A DNA stretch of 43,618 bases, taken from positions 1-43,618 of the forward strand of contig CALVZF010000008.1 of assembly GCA_944372455.1 (NCBI GenBank), given 5' to 3'. Made by a program: the position numbers and the translations under genes. The stretch is from an uncultured Bacilli bacterium. GTDB lineage: Bacteria > Bacillota_I > Bacilli_A > RF39 > UBA660. The number at the start of each line of letters is the position of its first letter. Position 1 is the stretch's first letter. Shown here piece by piece: positions 8,045-19,446 of this stretch. The notes below the pieces were generated by a model. It saw nothing but the letters and a program-made list of their open reading frames with translations. It searched no databases and had not been told where the DNA came from.

Positions 8045-8824
8045 TTATATTCCCTTTTTAAGTGCTAAATAATATGAATAATTTTTATCAACATATATGA
8101 ATATTAGACTAATTAAAATAATTGATATATAAAAATAGAAAATTGGAAGAAAAATTGCTACAACTCCTAAAATTAAACCATATAATATTTGAATAAAAGC
8201 ATTATTTGGAGTAAGTTTAAAACTTGCAATAATATAGATAGAATTGAATATTAAAAACATAAAGTTAGTTCCAAAATCTTGCTTTAAAAACCCTCCAATA
8301 GTAACTAGTAAAATAAAAGCAAGCGCTATTCTAAATTTAAAGGATTTATTTATAATCAGTACTAATATTGTGATTATAGAAATAATTATAAAAATATACA
8401 AATTAAAATTACTTAATATTATTGATTTATTAAATATATCTAAAAATCCAAAACTTATAATACCTATAACAATTGGATAATTTAGAAATTTAATATATTT
8501 TCTTATAATTGATATTAAAATATTTATAAGGAAAATAAATAAATATGAAATATTTTCTGGGATAATGAATGAAACAATTAAAATATAAATAATATCGTCC
8601 ATATAATTTTCAATTTTAATTTTATTTCCTTTGATGTAATCTATAAAAATAGAAGTTAAAAGACTAGAAACTAATATTATTATAAATAACAAAAGATTAT
8701 TAATTAGATTAGAAGAGATCTTATATATTACAAATGGAATTAAAGTTATTAAAAGGGTAAGTTCAATATTAAATTTATTGTTTTTAGAGTGTAAAAATGG
8801 ACCTTGTTTTAAAATAAAATTCAT
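8045..8824 (-). CDS. RnfD/NqrB-like membrane subunit, shortened, 259 aa
   Basis: A very hydrophobic protein with about eight to nine membrane segments. The N terminus (QGPFLHSKNN) matches the SP-x-x-H start of RnfD, and the stretch FKLTPNNAFIQILYGLILG matches the family DPVT ... IFG segment near the C terminus. It is shorter than usual (about 310-350 residues). The extracytoplasmic loop carrying the SGAT-type threonine that takes covalent FMN in RnfD is missing, and DPVT is altered. So it belongs to the family but may not carry flavin. The start is the ATG 5 nt after GGTG; it follows rnfC by one base. No RnfG, E, A or B is present nearby. Confidence 0.78.
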   Translation of the reverse strand: MNFILKQGPFLHSKNNKFNIELTLLITLIPFVIYKISSNLINNLLLFIIILVSSLLTSIFIDYIKGNKIKIENYMDDIIYILIVSFIIPENISYLFIFLINILISIIRKYIKFLNYPIVIGIISFGFLDIFNKSIILSNFNLYIFIIISIITILVLIINKSFKFRIALAFILLVTIGGFLKQDFGTNFMFLIFNSIYIIASFKLTPNNAFIQILYGLILGVVAIFLPIFYFYISIILISLIFIYVDKNYSYYLALKKGI

Positions 8825-8825
8825 T

Positions 8826-10091
8826 TTAATCACCACCCACTCTTATAGACTCTATTACTTCCTCTTTTAAATTAATATTAGAAGGACAAATATACGAACA
8901 TAATCCACATTTAATACACTTTTCAGGCTTTAATTTTTTAAGTTTAGAAGGATTTTTCTTGTTTTTCATTATTTCTATTGGAGAAATTCTTACTGGACAA
9001 ATATTTACACATTTACCACAGTTAATACAGTCTTCTATTTTGCATTTTACATCTTTTAAAAAGACTATTCCAAATACTTGTTTAGTAACTGCGACATTAT
9101 CAGTTTCTAAAGTTTTACCAATCATTGGACCATTTACAACTAATAATCCCTTTTTAAATTTATATCCTCCAATTTGTTTTATAATTTCACTAATTAAAAC
9201 TCCTTCTTTTACTAATACATTTTGCGGTTTTTTAATACCTTCTCCACTAATTGTCATAATTCTTTCAGTAATTGGTTTTTGATATTTCAAAACTTTATAT
9301 ATATCATAAATAGTAGAAATGTTATTTACGAGAATTCCTTTTTCAATTGGATTAGTTTTAATATTAATATTAAATAAAGCTTTGATAAGAGACTTCTCGT
9401 ATCCAATTGGATAAATATCTTTAACAGTTTTAACTTTAATTTTAGTATATGAACCCATATATTCTTTTAAATCTGATATTGCTTTTTGATTATAATTTTT
9501 AAGTACAATAATTGCTTCTTCAATTTTAAATATCTCAATTAGAGCATCAATTGCTTCTAAAATTTCACTAGTATAGGAATTTAGAACGGAAAAATCAGCA
9601 GTCATATATGGTTCTCCTTCTACTGCGTTGATAATTAATTTTTTTATTTTTAAATCCATCCCATATTTAAAATAAGTTGGAAATCCCGTACCACTCATTC
9701 CAATTACTCCACAATTTTTTAATAGGGTAATTACTTCTTCTTTAGTATAATTATTAATTTTTTTCTTAGCACCTTTTTTTGCTTTTTCTCGTTCTTTAAA
9801 ATCATTTTCTATTATAATTGTATCAACTAAAGTATTATCAATAAATATTCTTTTTTCTATTCCCCTTATAAATCCACTAACACTACTATATACTCCTAAA
9901 TCATATTTATCATTTGAAGTAGCAAGTTTTTCTCCTTTGTATACATAATTTCCAATCTTGCCTAGAAATTTACATTTTTTGTTATTGTAAGTTACTAAAG
10001 GAATATACACGTAATCAGGCATTTCAATTTTATTAATACTTTTATTTAAAGAAATATTTTTATTATTAATAATTTTTGTACCTCTAACCAT
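8826..10091 (-). CDS. RnfC-like iron-sulfur/flavin subunit, 421 aa
   Basis: RnfC receives electrons in Rnf ion-pumping complexes. Seen in order: an N-terminal barrel-sandwich region (IPLVTYNNKKCKFLGKIGNYVYKGEKL ending in SVSGFI), the Rossmann-like NADH/FMN domain with GVIGMSGTGFPTYFK and INAVEGEPYMTAD (the family usually has NxAECEPY, so the Cys is Gly here), an SLBB segment (LVKEGVLISEIIKQIGGY), and two 4Fe-4S motifs (CINCGKCVNICP and CIKCGLCSYICP). The length fits RnfC. AGGAGGG lies 6 nt before the ATG. The gene is paired only with the RnfD-like gene, so the partner complex, or a role outside Rnf, is unknown. Confidence 0.88.
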   Translation of the reverse strand: MVRGTKIINNKNISLNKSINKIEMPDYVYIPLVTYNNKKCKFLGKIGNYVYKGEKLATSNDKYDLGVYSSVSGFIRGIEKRIFIDNTLVDTIIIENDFKEREKAKKGAKKKINNYTKEEVITLLKNCGVIGMSGTGFPTYFKYGMDLKIKKLIINAVEGEPYMTADFSVLNSYTSEILEAIDALIEIFKIEEAIIVLKNYNQKAISDLKEYMGSYTKIKVKTVKDIYPIGYEKSLIKALFNINIKTNPIEKGILVNNISTIYDIYKVLKYQKPITERIMTISGEGIKKPQNVLVKEGVLISEIIKQIGGYKFKKGLLVVNGPMIGKTLETDNVAVTKQVFGIVFLKDVKCKIEDCINCGKCVNICPVRISPIEIMKNKKNPSKLKKLKPEKCIKCGLCSYICPSNINLKEEVIESIRVGGD

Positions 10092-10113
10092 AAATATCCC
10101 TCCTAATAAACTA

Positions 10114-10119
10114 ATTATA
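10114..10119 (-). promoter_or_regulatory. -10 element for the rnfC-rnfD pair
   Basis: TATAAT on the minus strand, 22 bases before the start codon of the RnfC-like gene. The -35 is poor. Confidence 0.45.
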
Positions 10120-10129
10120 ACCTTTTTAA

Positions 10130-10176
10130 TTAAAAAATAAAAGAGATTTCAAAAATTTATATTAATGAATCTCTTT
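10130..10176 (-). terminator. Terminator of yqeG-yqeH
   Basis: On the minus strand AAAGAGATTCA pairs with TGAAATCTCTTT (one bulged base) and is followed by a T-rich tract. It begins inside the last codons of yqeH. Confidence 0.7.
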
Positions 10177-11176
10177 CAATCACACTTACACCTTTTGGAG
10201 CGTAAACATTTATAATTGCAGGTTTTACTATTTTTATATGACCTAGTCCATTTATTACTATATCTTTATTTCCCGATAAATCAAATTTATATTGTTCATT
10301 ATCTTTATATTTTTCTTTATGTGTATTTATGTTTACTTGATTTACTTTAATTTTATTAGATGTATATACTGTAAAACTATTTTTTTCACCCTTTACATAC
10401 TCTATACGCGCTAAATTATCTAATTCTATTGCTTTATTAATTTTTAATTGAAATGTAACTGGGTTAATTTCTTTCTTAGGAGTTATGGCTTTTAAGGTTT
10501 TTAAATCTATAAAATTAATAATACTAGTTTCATCAATTAATCCAGGGGTATCTATTAAAGTTAATTTATCATCTAAAACTGCTTTAATTTGATTTAAAGT
10601 AGTAGCTGGCATTAAACTAGTTGTAATATTACTTTCTTTTCCAGAATAATTTTTAACTAATTTATTTACTAAAGTAGATTTACCCGCATTAGTACATCCT
10701 ACAAGATAAACTTTTTCACTTTTTTGATATTTATCAATTTTTTCTTTTAATTCATCAAATCCTTGATTATTTATTGAACTAATAATAACTATATCCTTTA
10801 AATTATCATGTACAAATAATTTTTTAATATAAGTTTTTAATTTTTCATCATTGATAGATTTTGGCATTATATCACGTTTAGTAATAACTAAAATTATATC
10901 ATTAGATAAATAGTTATTAATTATATTAATATTATCTGAAAGTGTAAATAAATCTACAACGTATAATACTAATTCATTAGTGTTATTGACACTTTTAACT
11001 ATGTCAATAAAATCATCTTTTTTTCTTTTAAAATCATAATATTCGCCGTAATACTTCATTCTAAAACATCTTTTACAGATAGTCGCACTATCGTAATTTT
11101 TTTCTTCAATGTATCCTGCTTCATCTTTATCAGTAAATTGCATTATACTTCCGCAGCCTAAACATTTTTTAGTCAT
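10157..11176 (-). CDS. yqeH: YqeH circularly permuted GTPase, 339 aa
   Basis: A GTPase needed for 30S ribosomal subunit assembly. There is an N-terminal zinc finger (Cys 5, 8, 34, 37) followed by a permuted G domain: the G4 motif TKRD (99-102) comes before the G1 P-loop GCTNAGKST (160-168) and G3 DTPG (209-212). This order is diagnostic of the YqeH/YlqF group, and the zinc finger identifies YqeH. The C-terminal region resembles the family RNA/peptide-sensing domain. The start is placed at MTKKCLGCG (AAAGAGG 8 nt upstream), which overlaps the yqeG stop by 8 bases, matching the conserved yqeG-yqeH pair. Confidence 0.94.
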   Translation of the reverse strand: MTKKCLGCGSIMQFTDKDEAGYIEEKNYDSATICKRCFRMKYYGEYYDFKRKKDDFIDIVKSVNNTNELVLYVVDLFTLSDNINIINNYLSNDIILVITKRDIMPKSINDEKLKTYIKKLFVHDNLKDIVIISSINNQGFDELKEKIDKYQKSEKVYLVGCTNAGKSTLVNKLVKNYSGKESNITTSLMPATTLNQIKAVLDDKLTLIDTPGLIDETSIINFIDLKTLKAITPKKEINPVTFQLKINKAIELDNLARIEYVKGEKNSFTVYTSNKIKVNQVNINTHKEKYKDNEQYKFDLSGNKDIVINGLGHIKIVKPAIINVYAPKGVSVIERDSLI

Positions 11177-11690
11177 AGTATTTACCTCTTTCAAATAATC
11201 CACGTTTATGTAATTTTTTTTCTACTATCTTTTCTAATTTTCTATTTACCTTAGTAACAGTAATATCATTCTTACTTATTGGATTAACTAAAACGGTAGT
11301 AATACCTATTCTATTTCCACCAAATACATCAGTTAATAGTTGATCACCAATGATTGCAGTTTCACTTAAATCATACTTATATTCTTTTAAAATTTTTAAA
11401 AATTTAGTTTTAGAAGGTTTTAAAGATGAAGCACTACAATCAACTACTAATTCTTCTTTAAAAGGAGTTAATCTTTTTTTATTGCTATTAGAAATTATTA
11501 TTATTTTAAAATCTAGTTCTTTTAAATTATCAAATAAATCTCTAACTTTTTTATCTGGTTTTTTAATATTTGGGGGAACAATTGTATTATCTAAGTCAAA
11601 TAATAGACATTTAATTCCGTCGTTTTTAAGTTTTCTATAATCTATATCGTATATACTCTTATAATATCTATCTGGTAAAAATATATCCAT
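11169..11690 (-). CDS. yqeG: YqeG HAD-family phosphatase, 173 aa
   Basis: A HAD-superfamily, III A-type phosphatase. Motif I is LLFDLDNTIVPP, motif II is IIIISNSNKKR, the Lys of motif III lies in SSLKPSKTKFL, and motif IV is AIIGDQLLTDVFGGNR. All catalytic positions are present. The length matches B. subtilis YqeG, whose substrate is uncertain (phosphatidylglycerophosphate phosphatase activity has been discussed for relatives). AGGAGGA lies 5-6 nt before the ATG. It is followed, with overlap, by yqeH, and preceded by a -10 element and the deacetylase terminator. Confidence 0.92.
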   Translation of the reverse strand: MDIFLPDRYYKSIYDIDYRKLKNDGIKCLLFDLDNTIVPPNIKKPDKKVRDLFDNLKELDFKIIIISNSNKKRLTPFKEELVVDCSASSLKPSKTKFLKILKEYKYDLSETAIIGDQLLTDVFGGNRIGITTVLVNPISKNDITVTKVNRKLEKIVEKKLHKRGLFERGKYYD

Positions 11691-11716
11691 ACTTCTTCCT
11701 CCTGCTCATACATACA

Positions 11717-11722
11717 ATTATA
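11717..11722 (-). promoter_or_regulatory. -10 element for yqeG-yqeH
   Basis: TATAAT on the minus strand, 26 bases before the yqeG start codon and just after the upstream terminator. The -35 is not convincing. Confidence 0.45.
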
Positions 11723-11748
11723 CTAGAATTTTTAAGTTTTGAATATAG

Positions 11749-11773
11749 AAAAAAAGATATTTATGAAATATCT
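11749..11773 (-). terminator. Terminator of the polysaccharide deacetylase gene
   Basis: On the minus strand AGATATTT-CAT-AAATATCT is followed by a run of T. The stem overlaps the stop codon region of the deacetylase gene. Confidence 0.8.
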
Positions 11774-13181
11774 AATTGTTAATTTTATGAACTACTTGTG
11801 GAGTATTATTATCAATTCTTCCAAATTTGTATCCAGCATTTTTTAAAGCTCTAATTATATCTTTTAAAGCATTAAGAGTATATGTTTTGTCGGCAGCATC
11901 ATGCATTAATACGATATTAGTTTTATTAGGACTAACTCCTTTGATAACATTATTATATATTGTAGAACTATTTTTAGTTTCCCCTGCATCCCCACTACTT
12001 ATATTCCAATCAAAATATCTAAATCCTTTTTCGGTAACTTGTCTTGAAAGAGTACTCATAATTCCTTTATTAAAATTACTTACCGTGTTAGAACTACCAC
12101 CTGGAAATCTTATAATATTAGGTTCATAACCAGTTATACTTTTAACTTTATTTCTAATTTTATATAAATCATCAAAATATGCATTTGGTGAAGAATATAT
12201 AGATTTATAATTGTGAGAATAAGAGTGAAGTGCGATAGTATGACCTTCATCATAAGCTCTTTTAATAATATAATTTAATGAATCACTTTTCCCTATTACA
12301 AAAAAAGTCGCTTTTACATTTTCTTCTTTTAAAATATCCAATATTTTAGGAGTTAATGTACTTGGACCATCATCAAAGGTTAAATATACCATTGAGGAAG
12401 TAAAAGTTGTTTTTGGAGGTTGGATTTTATTTTTAACTGTTACTTTTCTAATTTCAGTTATTTCATTACCACTACTATCTTTCACCGTATACTTAATTTC
12501 GTATGTTCCTACTTTGTTTTGATTTACAGTTCCAGAAACTACTACATTTTTTGTTAAATCTCCATCACAATTATCACTAGCGCTATATCCCGGTTCAGAA
12601 TAAGAATTACCTATAGTAATATTTATTGAGCTACTCCCCTTTAAAATTATTTCCGGTTTAGTAATATCTTTTTTTCTTATTTTTCTTTCTTTAATAGTTA
12701 CATTATTAGATGAATCTGTTACTTTATATTTAATTATATTATCACTTTTTTCAATTTTAACTTTACTAGTTAAATCTCCATCATAGTTATCCAATGCTTT
12801 GTATCCTAATTCTTCATATTCTTTATTAGGACACACATAAACTTCTTCATCACCTTCTAAAATAATTTCTGGAAATGTTTTATCAACTACATTGACAGTT
12901 CTAGTTTTAACTATATTAAAAAACAAATAATTAGTTTTATAAAATAACTTATAAGTACCAATTTTTTTAGTATTAACTTTGTCATTAGTTTTTAAAATTT
13001 TAGTTTTACCTAATATTGCTTTAGAAGTAGCGTTTTTTTCTATATATTTTTCATTTAAGTTTAAAGTAATATTTTCTTTACCATTAATTTTAATTTTAGG
13101 AAATGTTACAAAAACCGTGACCGTTAATAGTACAATTATTAAACTTATAATTGACAAAATAATTACTGATTTTTTACTCAT
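11772..13181 (-). CDS. Membrane-anchored polysaccharide deacetylase with Ig-like repeats, 469 aa
   Basis: A cell-surface NodB-type deacetylase, probably acting on peptidoglycan or a related glycan. An N-terminal signal anchor (about residues 5-28) is followed by one divergent and two clear Ig-like repeats of the DUF5011 type (YEELGYKALDNYDGDLTSKV and YSEPGYSASDNCDGDLTKNV), then the NodB domain: YLTFDDGPS with the catalytic Asp pair, HSYSH zinc ligands, RFPGGSS, FDWNISSGD and IVLMHD. All five motifs are intact, so it should be active. The multi-Ig stalk would hold the catalytic domain away from the membrane. It is divergent from sigK. Cortex formation (PdaA-like) or vegetative wall modification (PgdA-like) are both possible. 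Confidence 0.9.
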   Translation of the reverse strand: MSKKSVIILSIISLIIVLLTVTVFVTFPKIKINGKENITLNLNEKYIEKNATSKAILGKTKILKTNDKVNTKKIGTYKLFYKTNYLFFNIVKTRTVNVVDKTFPEIILEGDEEVYVCPNKEYEELGYKALDNYDGDLTSKVKIEKSDNIIKYKVTDSSNNVTIKERKIRKKDITKPEIILKGSSSINITIGNSYSEPGYSASDNCDGDLTKNVVVSGTVNQNKVGTYEIKYTVKDSSGNEITEIRKVTVKNKIQPPKTTFTSSMVYLTFDDGPSTLTPKILDILKEENVKATFFVIGKSDSLNYIIKRAYDEGHTIALHSYSHNYKSIYSSPNAYFDDLYKIRNKVKSITGYEPNIIRFPGGSSNTVSNFNKGIMSTLSRQVTEKGFRYFDWNISSGDAGETKNSSTIYNNVIKGVSPNKTNIVLMHDAADKTYTLNALKDIIRALKNAGYKFGRIDNNTPQVVHKINN

Positions 13182-13204
13182 TTTACATCTTACTCCTATT
13201 TTTT

Positions 13205-13213
13205 ATTATAACA
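13205..13213 (-). promoter_or_regulatory. Extended -10 promoter for the deacetylase gene
   Basis: The minus strand reads TGTTATAAT. The only TTGACA upstream is 8 nt away, too close to be its -35, so an extended -10 promoter is the simplest reading. Confidence 0.55.
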
Positions 13214-13266
13214 TATTTTGTCAAAAAAAAAATTAATAAAAATATAATTAATTAGGATGTGATGTA

Positions 13267-13965
13267 ATGTTATTTAATCTACTTATTTCATTTATAAAAG
13301 AAGCTTATTTATTTACAGGTTCTTACAGTAATAATGTATTTCCAGATCCATTATCTAAAGAAGATGAAGAAGAATGTTTAAGACAAATGAAAATGGGGAA
13401 TAAGAAGGCAAGAAATAAGTTAATTGAACATAATTTAAGATTAGTCGCTCATATTGTTAAGAAGTTTGAAAGCAAAAATAATGATAATGATGATTTAATT
13501 AGTATTGGAACTATTGGTTTAATCAAGGGTATTGATACTTATAAAGATAAACACGGTACTAGAATAACAACTTATTGTGCGAGATGTATTGAAAATGAAA
13601 TTTTAATGTATTTTAGAAGTAATAAGAAAAATGATAAAAATATTAGTATTAATGAAAGTATTGGTTATGATAAAGATGGTAATGAAATTACTTTTATTGA
13701 TATTTTAAAAACCCCTAATCCAGATTTTATAGATGATATATATATTAAGGATAATATTAAATTATTACAACGATATATGAGTAATTTAACTGAAAGAGAA
13801 AAATTAATAATTGCTAAAAGATATGGATTATTGGGAAGTGATGAAATGACACAAAAAGAAATAGCTTCTGAACTTAAAATATCTAGAAGTTATGTTTCTA
13901 GAATAGAAAAAAGAGCACTTACTAAAATGCTTAGAGAATTTATTAAAAATAAAAGTATTGAGTAA
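13267..13965 (+). CDS. sigK: Sporulation sigma factor SigK (pro-protein), 232 aa
   Basis: The late mother-cell RNA polymerase sigma factor. It closely follows B. subtilis pro-SigK: a hydrophobic pro-sequence (residues 1-20 or so) ending near SYSNNVFPDPL, region 2 with ARNKLIEHNLRLVAHIVKKFE, DLISIGTIGLIKGIDTY and TYCARCIENEILM, and region 4 with LTEREKLIIAKRYGL and EIASELKISRSYVSRIEKRA. The pro-sequence suggests activation by an intramembrane protease of the SpoIVFB type. The frame is complete, with no intervening skin-like element. A Shine-Dalgarno-like AGGATGTG precedes the ATG. It is one of few plus-strand genes here and ends at a strong bidirectional terminator. Confidence 0.96.
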   Translation: MLFNLLISFIKEAYLFTGSYSNNVFPDPLSKEDEEECLRQMKMGNKKARNKLIEHNLRLVAHIVKKFESKNNDNDDLISIGTIGLIKGIDTYKDKHGTRITTYCARCIENEILMYFRSNKKNDKNISINESIGYDKDGNEITFIDILKTPNPDFIDDIYIKDNIKLLQRYMSNLTEREKLIIAKRYGLLGSDEMTQKEIASELKISRSYVSRIEKRALTKMLREFIKNKSIE

Positions 13966-13967
13966 AC

Positions 13968-13997
13968 AAAAAGAAATTAGGCGTCTAATTTCTTTTT
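13968..13997. terminator. Bidirectional terminator between sigK and dnaJ
   Basis: A perfect 13-bp stem (AAAAAGAAATTAG / CTAATTTCTTTTT, loop GCGT) with A and T tracts. It serves the convergent sigK (plus) and dnaJ (minus) genes. Confidence 0.9.
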
Positions 13998-14001
13998 AAA
14001 T

Positions 14002-15123
14002 TTATCTATTCTTCTTTAAAAAATCATTATATTTTTTAAATTCAATATTATTATCTAAATCAGTTTTAGTTAAACTTTCAAACAATTTTTTTTGCTCTCT
14101 ATTTAACTTATTTGGAATAATAACTTTAAGAGTAATATACATATCTCCCTTTCTTCTTGAGGAAGTATTTTCTACTCCTTTACCTTTTAATCTATGTTTA
14201 TCGCCATTTTGACTACCTGCTGGAATCACTAAGTTAATATTTCCATATAAAGTTGGCACTTCTTTTTTGCAGCCTAAAACTGCATCAGTTATTGAAATAG
14301 GAAGTTCTAAATAAATATCATCTTCATCACGTTTAAAGATTTGATGGGGTTCAACACTAAATTCTATATAAATATCTCCATTAGGTCCACCGTTAGTACC
14401 TGCTTCACCTTTTCCAGACATTCTAAGTTGATTTCCAGTATCAACCCCTGCCGGAATTTTAACTTCATATTCTTTATTTTTTCTAATTGAACCTTTTCCA
14501 CGACAGTTACTGCATACTTCTTTATAAATTATCCCATTTCCATGGCATTTTGGACAAGTACTTTTAGTTATAAAAGCTCCAAGAATAGTTCTTTGTTGTT
14601 CTTCAATAGTACCACTACCATGACATTTGTCACAAGTAACTTCACCCTTACCACCTTTACCGTGACATTCATCACAAGTATCCATTAGATCAATTTTTAT
14701 AGTTTTAGTTGTACCATAAACTGCTTCTTCAAAAGATAGTTTCATTCCAATTACTCTATCACGTCCCCTAGAAGCACGATTTTGACGCTTGCTGCCTCCA
14801 AAATTGAAACCAAAACCACTACCGAAAATATCTCCAAAAATGTCACTAAAATCAAAATCACTAAAGTCAAAGCCACCACTAAATCCTCCTTGACCACCAT
14901 TTTGAAATGCCTGATGACCAAATTGATCATATTGTTTTCTTTTTTGAGGATCAGATAAAACCGCATAAGCTTCTTGGGCTTCTTTAAATTTTTCTTCAGC
15001 ATCGGCTTCTTTACATACATCTGGATGATATTTTTTAGCTAATCTTCTAAAAGCGCTTTTTATTTCAGCATCAGATGCAGTTTTTTCTACACCCAATACC
15101 TCATAATAATCTCTTTTATTCAT
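14002..15123 (-). CDS. dnaJ: Chaperone DnaJ (Hsp40), 373 aa
   Basis: The co-chaperone that delivers substrates to DnaK and stimulates its ATPase. It has a J domain with HPD at residues 33-35, a Gly/Phe-rich region (about 72-112), a zinc-binding domain with four CxxCxGxG-type repeats (151-212; the last is CSNCRGKG), and C-terminal substrate-binding domains. The full type I architecture is intact. AAGGAGG lies 8 nt before the ATG. It follows pepF by 13 bases and is the last gene of the hrcA operon. Confidence 0.97.
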   Translation of the reverse strand: MNKRDYYEVLGVEKTASDAEIKSAFRRLAKKYHPDVCKEADAEEKFKEAQEAYAVLSDPQKRKQYDQFGHQAFQNGGQGGFSGGFDFSDFDFSDIFGDIFGSGFGFNFGGSKRQNRASRGRDRVIGMKLSFEEAVYGTTKTIKIDLMDTCDECHGKGGKGEVTCDKCHGSGTIEEQQRTILGAFITKSTCPKCHGNGIIYKEVCSNCRGKGSIRKNKEYEVKIPAGVDTGNQLRMSGKGEAGTNGGPNGDIYIEFSVEPHQIFKRDEDDIYLELPISITDAVLGCKKEVPTLYGNINLVIPAGSQNGDKHRLKGKGVENTSSRRKGDMYITLKVIIPNKLNREQKKLFESLTKTDLDNNIEFKKYNDFLKKNR

Positions 15124-15136
15124 GCTGTTTACCTCC

Positions 15137-16933
15137 TTATTTATTGTCTAATAACTTTTCATATAAATCCATTTGTTTATTAAAAAATCTAATTCCATTT
15201 TCATATACTTCTTGAGATTCTATATCAATATCTAAAATTTTATAAACCTCAATAGGTTTTAAATCGCTACCTGCTTTTAAAAATTTATAATATTTTTCTA
15301 AGATTCCAGGTTCATTATTAATTATTTTATCTGCTAAAATGGAAGCTACTGATACACTTATTGCGTAACTAAATAAGTAAAATTCCATATAATAATGACT
15401 TCTTGTCACCCACATTAAACTACTATATTTATCTAATTTAACTGTATTGCCACAGTATTGTTTTAATAATTTATAGGCACTTTTATTTAAAAAATCTGCA
15501 GTAATAGTTCCGTTATTCATTACTTTCTCATACATTTGTAATTCAAGTTGTCCTTCCATTACTGCTCCAAAAAAGTTACTTTGGTAAACTTTGATTACAT
15601 TTTCAAGACCAATTAGTTTTTCATTAGTAGAATGACCAGTTTTCATCATATAATTAGCAAGCAAAAACTCATTAGTTAATGAAGCTACTTCTGCAATAAT
15701 ACTAGGATTACCTCTATACCATAGCTCATTATTTTCATTAATAAATTGATGATGAACATTATGCCCTGCTTCATGTGCGATAGTTGAAATACCATCAAAA
15801 TTTCCTTTATAGTTTAATAATATCTTAGAATCTTTATCATAGGTAGAATAACTATATCCTCCACCACATTTACCTTTATATTGACAATAATCTATATAAT
15901 GGTTATCAAATACTTTATTTAACTTTTCTACATAATGAGACCCTAATACTTGTAAAGCTTCTTTAACAATTTTGTTAGCTTCTTCAATTGTATATTCTTT
16001 TTCTAACTTATTCCATTTCATTACAGTATCATAAGAATTAAGTGTTTTAAGATTTAAAACTTTTTTCATTAATTTATAGAATCTTTTATTAACTTCTAAA
16101 TTTTTAGTACAAGCTTCTTGTAACGAATCATATACTTTATGGGTTAAATAAGTATTTGAAATTTTCTCACTAAATGGAGAATCATATTTACGTATTTTTG
16201 AAAGTGTAACATTATTTTTAACATAGTTATTTAGTAAAGCACTTTCAGTTCCTTGGTAAGTTTTTAAAGTTTTACTAAATTTATTATATGCATTTCTTCT
16301 TACTTTTTTATCTTCATCTTGTTTAAGTTTTCTAAAGTTATTGGCAGCTATTTCAATTGTTTTGCCATCACTAGTAGTTATTTTTCCATAATTATGTTCT
16401 GAATTTATTAGTGAAGAAGCAATTTTTTCATAACTATCATAATTTTCTGTTAACATTGAGATTAATTTTTCTTCATTTTCACTTAGTATATGTTTTTTTT
16501 CTTTATATATATCTTCTAAAATTATTTTATATTTATCTAAATTAGAATTAGTTTTAAATAAATCTTTAAATTGTTGTTCATCTAATTTAAGAATTTCTGG
16601 GTAGAAAAAAGCAATAACTGTATTATATTTGGTATATAAAGAACTTACTTTTTCAAACATTTCAATATATAGCGCATTATCTAATTCAACATCGTGTTTT
16701 AAGTAACTATAAACATATAAATTTAAAATACTACTACTAACTTTAAAGTATTTTTCTAAAAATTCTTCTAATAATAAAGAGTTTTCTAATTTTCCCTTAT
16801 AACTTTCTAATTCATTTATTTTTATTTTAAGATTATCAAACTCTTTATTCCATTCTTCATCATTTTTAAAAAAATCGCTTAAATCCCATTGGTATTTTTT
16901 TGGAACTTCATTTCTAGATTTATATTCTTTCAT
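15137..16933 (-). CDS. pepF: Oligoendopeptidase F (M3B), 598 aa
   Basis: A zinc metallopeptidase of the M3B family that cleaves short peptides in the cytoplasm. The family zinc motif [11 protein letters not shown] is present with a downstream Glu in [17 protein letters not shown], and the C-terminal [10 protein letters not shown] segment is typical. The length (about 600) is standard. The ATG is chosen, but an in-frame TTG one codon earlier has a better distance to AAAGG (9 versus 12 nt), so the start is uncertain by one residue. It sits between dnaK and dnaJ on the same strand, which is an unusual addition to the heat-shock operon. A hairpin without a T tract lies just upstream. Confidence 0.94.
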   Translation of the reverse strand: MKEYKSRNEVPKKYQWDLSDFFKNDEEWNKEFDNLKIKINELESYKGKLENSLLLEEFLEKYFKVSSSILNLYVYSYLKHDVELDNALYIEMFEKVSSLYTKYNTVIAFFYPEILKLDEQQFKDLFKTNSNLDKYKIILEDIYKEKKHILSENEEKLISMLTENYDSYEKIASSLINSEHNYGKITTSDGKTIEIAANNFRKLKQDEDKKVRRNAYNKFSKTLKTYQGTESALLNNYVKNNVTLSKIRKYDSPFSEKISNTYLTHKVYDSLQEACTKNLEVNKRFYKLMKKVLNLKTLNSYDTVMKWNKLEKEYTIEEANKIVKEALQVLGSHYVEKLNKVFDNHYIDYCQYKGKCGGGYSYSTYDKDSKILLNYKGNFDGISTIAHEAGHNVHHQFINENNELWYRGNPSIIAEVASLTNEFLLANYMMKTGHSTNEKLIGLENVIKVYQSNFFGAVMEGQLELQMYEKVMNNGTITADFLNKSAYKLLKQYCGNTVKLDKYSSLMWVTRSHYYMEFYLFSYAISVSVASILADKIINNEPGILEKYYKFLKAGSDLKPIEVYKILDIDIESQEVYENGIRFFNKQMDLYEKLLDNK

Positions 16934-16972
16934 CAATTATAATAACCTTTCTAAAATCCTTATATATAAACT

Positions 16973-17001
16973 GGAGCAATGCCCAATAAGGACATTGCTT
17001 C
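16973..17001 (-). other. Hairpin between dnaK and pepF
   Basis: GGAGCAATGCCC and GGACATTGCTTC pair over about 12 positions with G-U pairs and a 5-nt loop. No T tract follows, so partial termination or mRNA processing between dnaK and pepF is more likely than full termination. Confidence 0.5.
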
Positions 17002-17012
17002 AATTTGATTAA

Positions 17013-19434
<2,422 letters not shown>

Positions 19435-19446
19435 TAGTGCCCTCCT

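Noticed and set aside
8959-9282. A 107-codon plus-strand frame opposite the RnfC-like gene
   Set aside because: It is antisense to the ferredoxin part of a well-defined gene and lacks start signals.
13216-13245. A SigA promoter for sigK (TTGTCA ... TATAAT)
   Set aside because: The spacer is 19 nt, longer than normal, and sigK is expected to depend on SigE; the evidence was too weak to list as a feature.
14751-15020. An 89-codon frame overlapping dnaJ on the same strand
   Set aside because: It is in another frame of the J and Gly/Phe-rich part of dnaJ, whose own frame is plainly coding.
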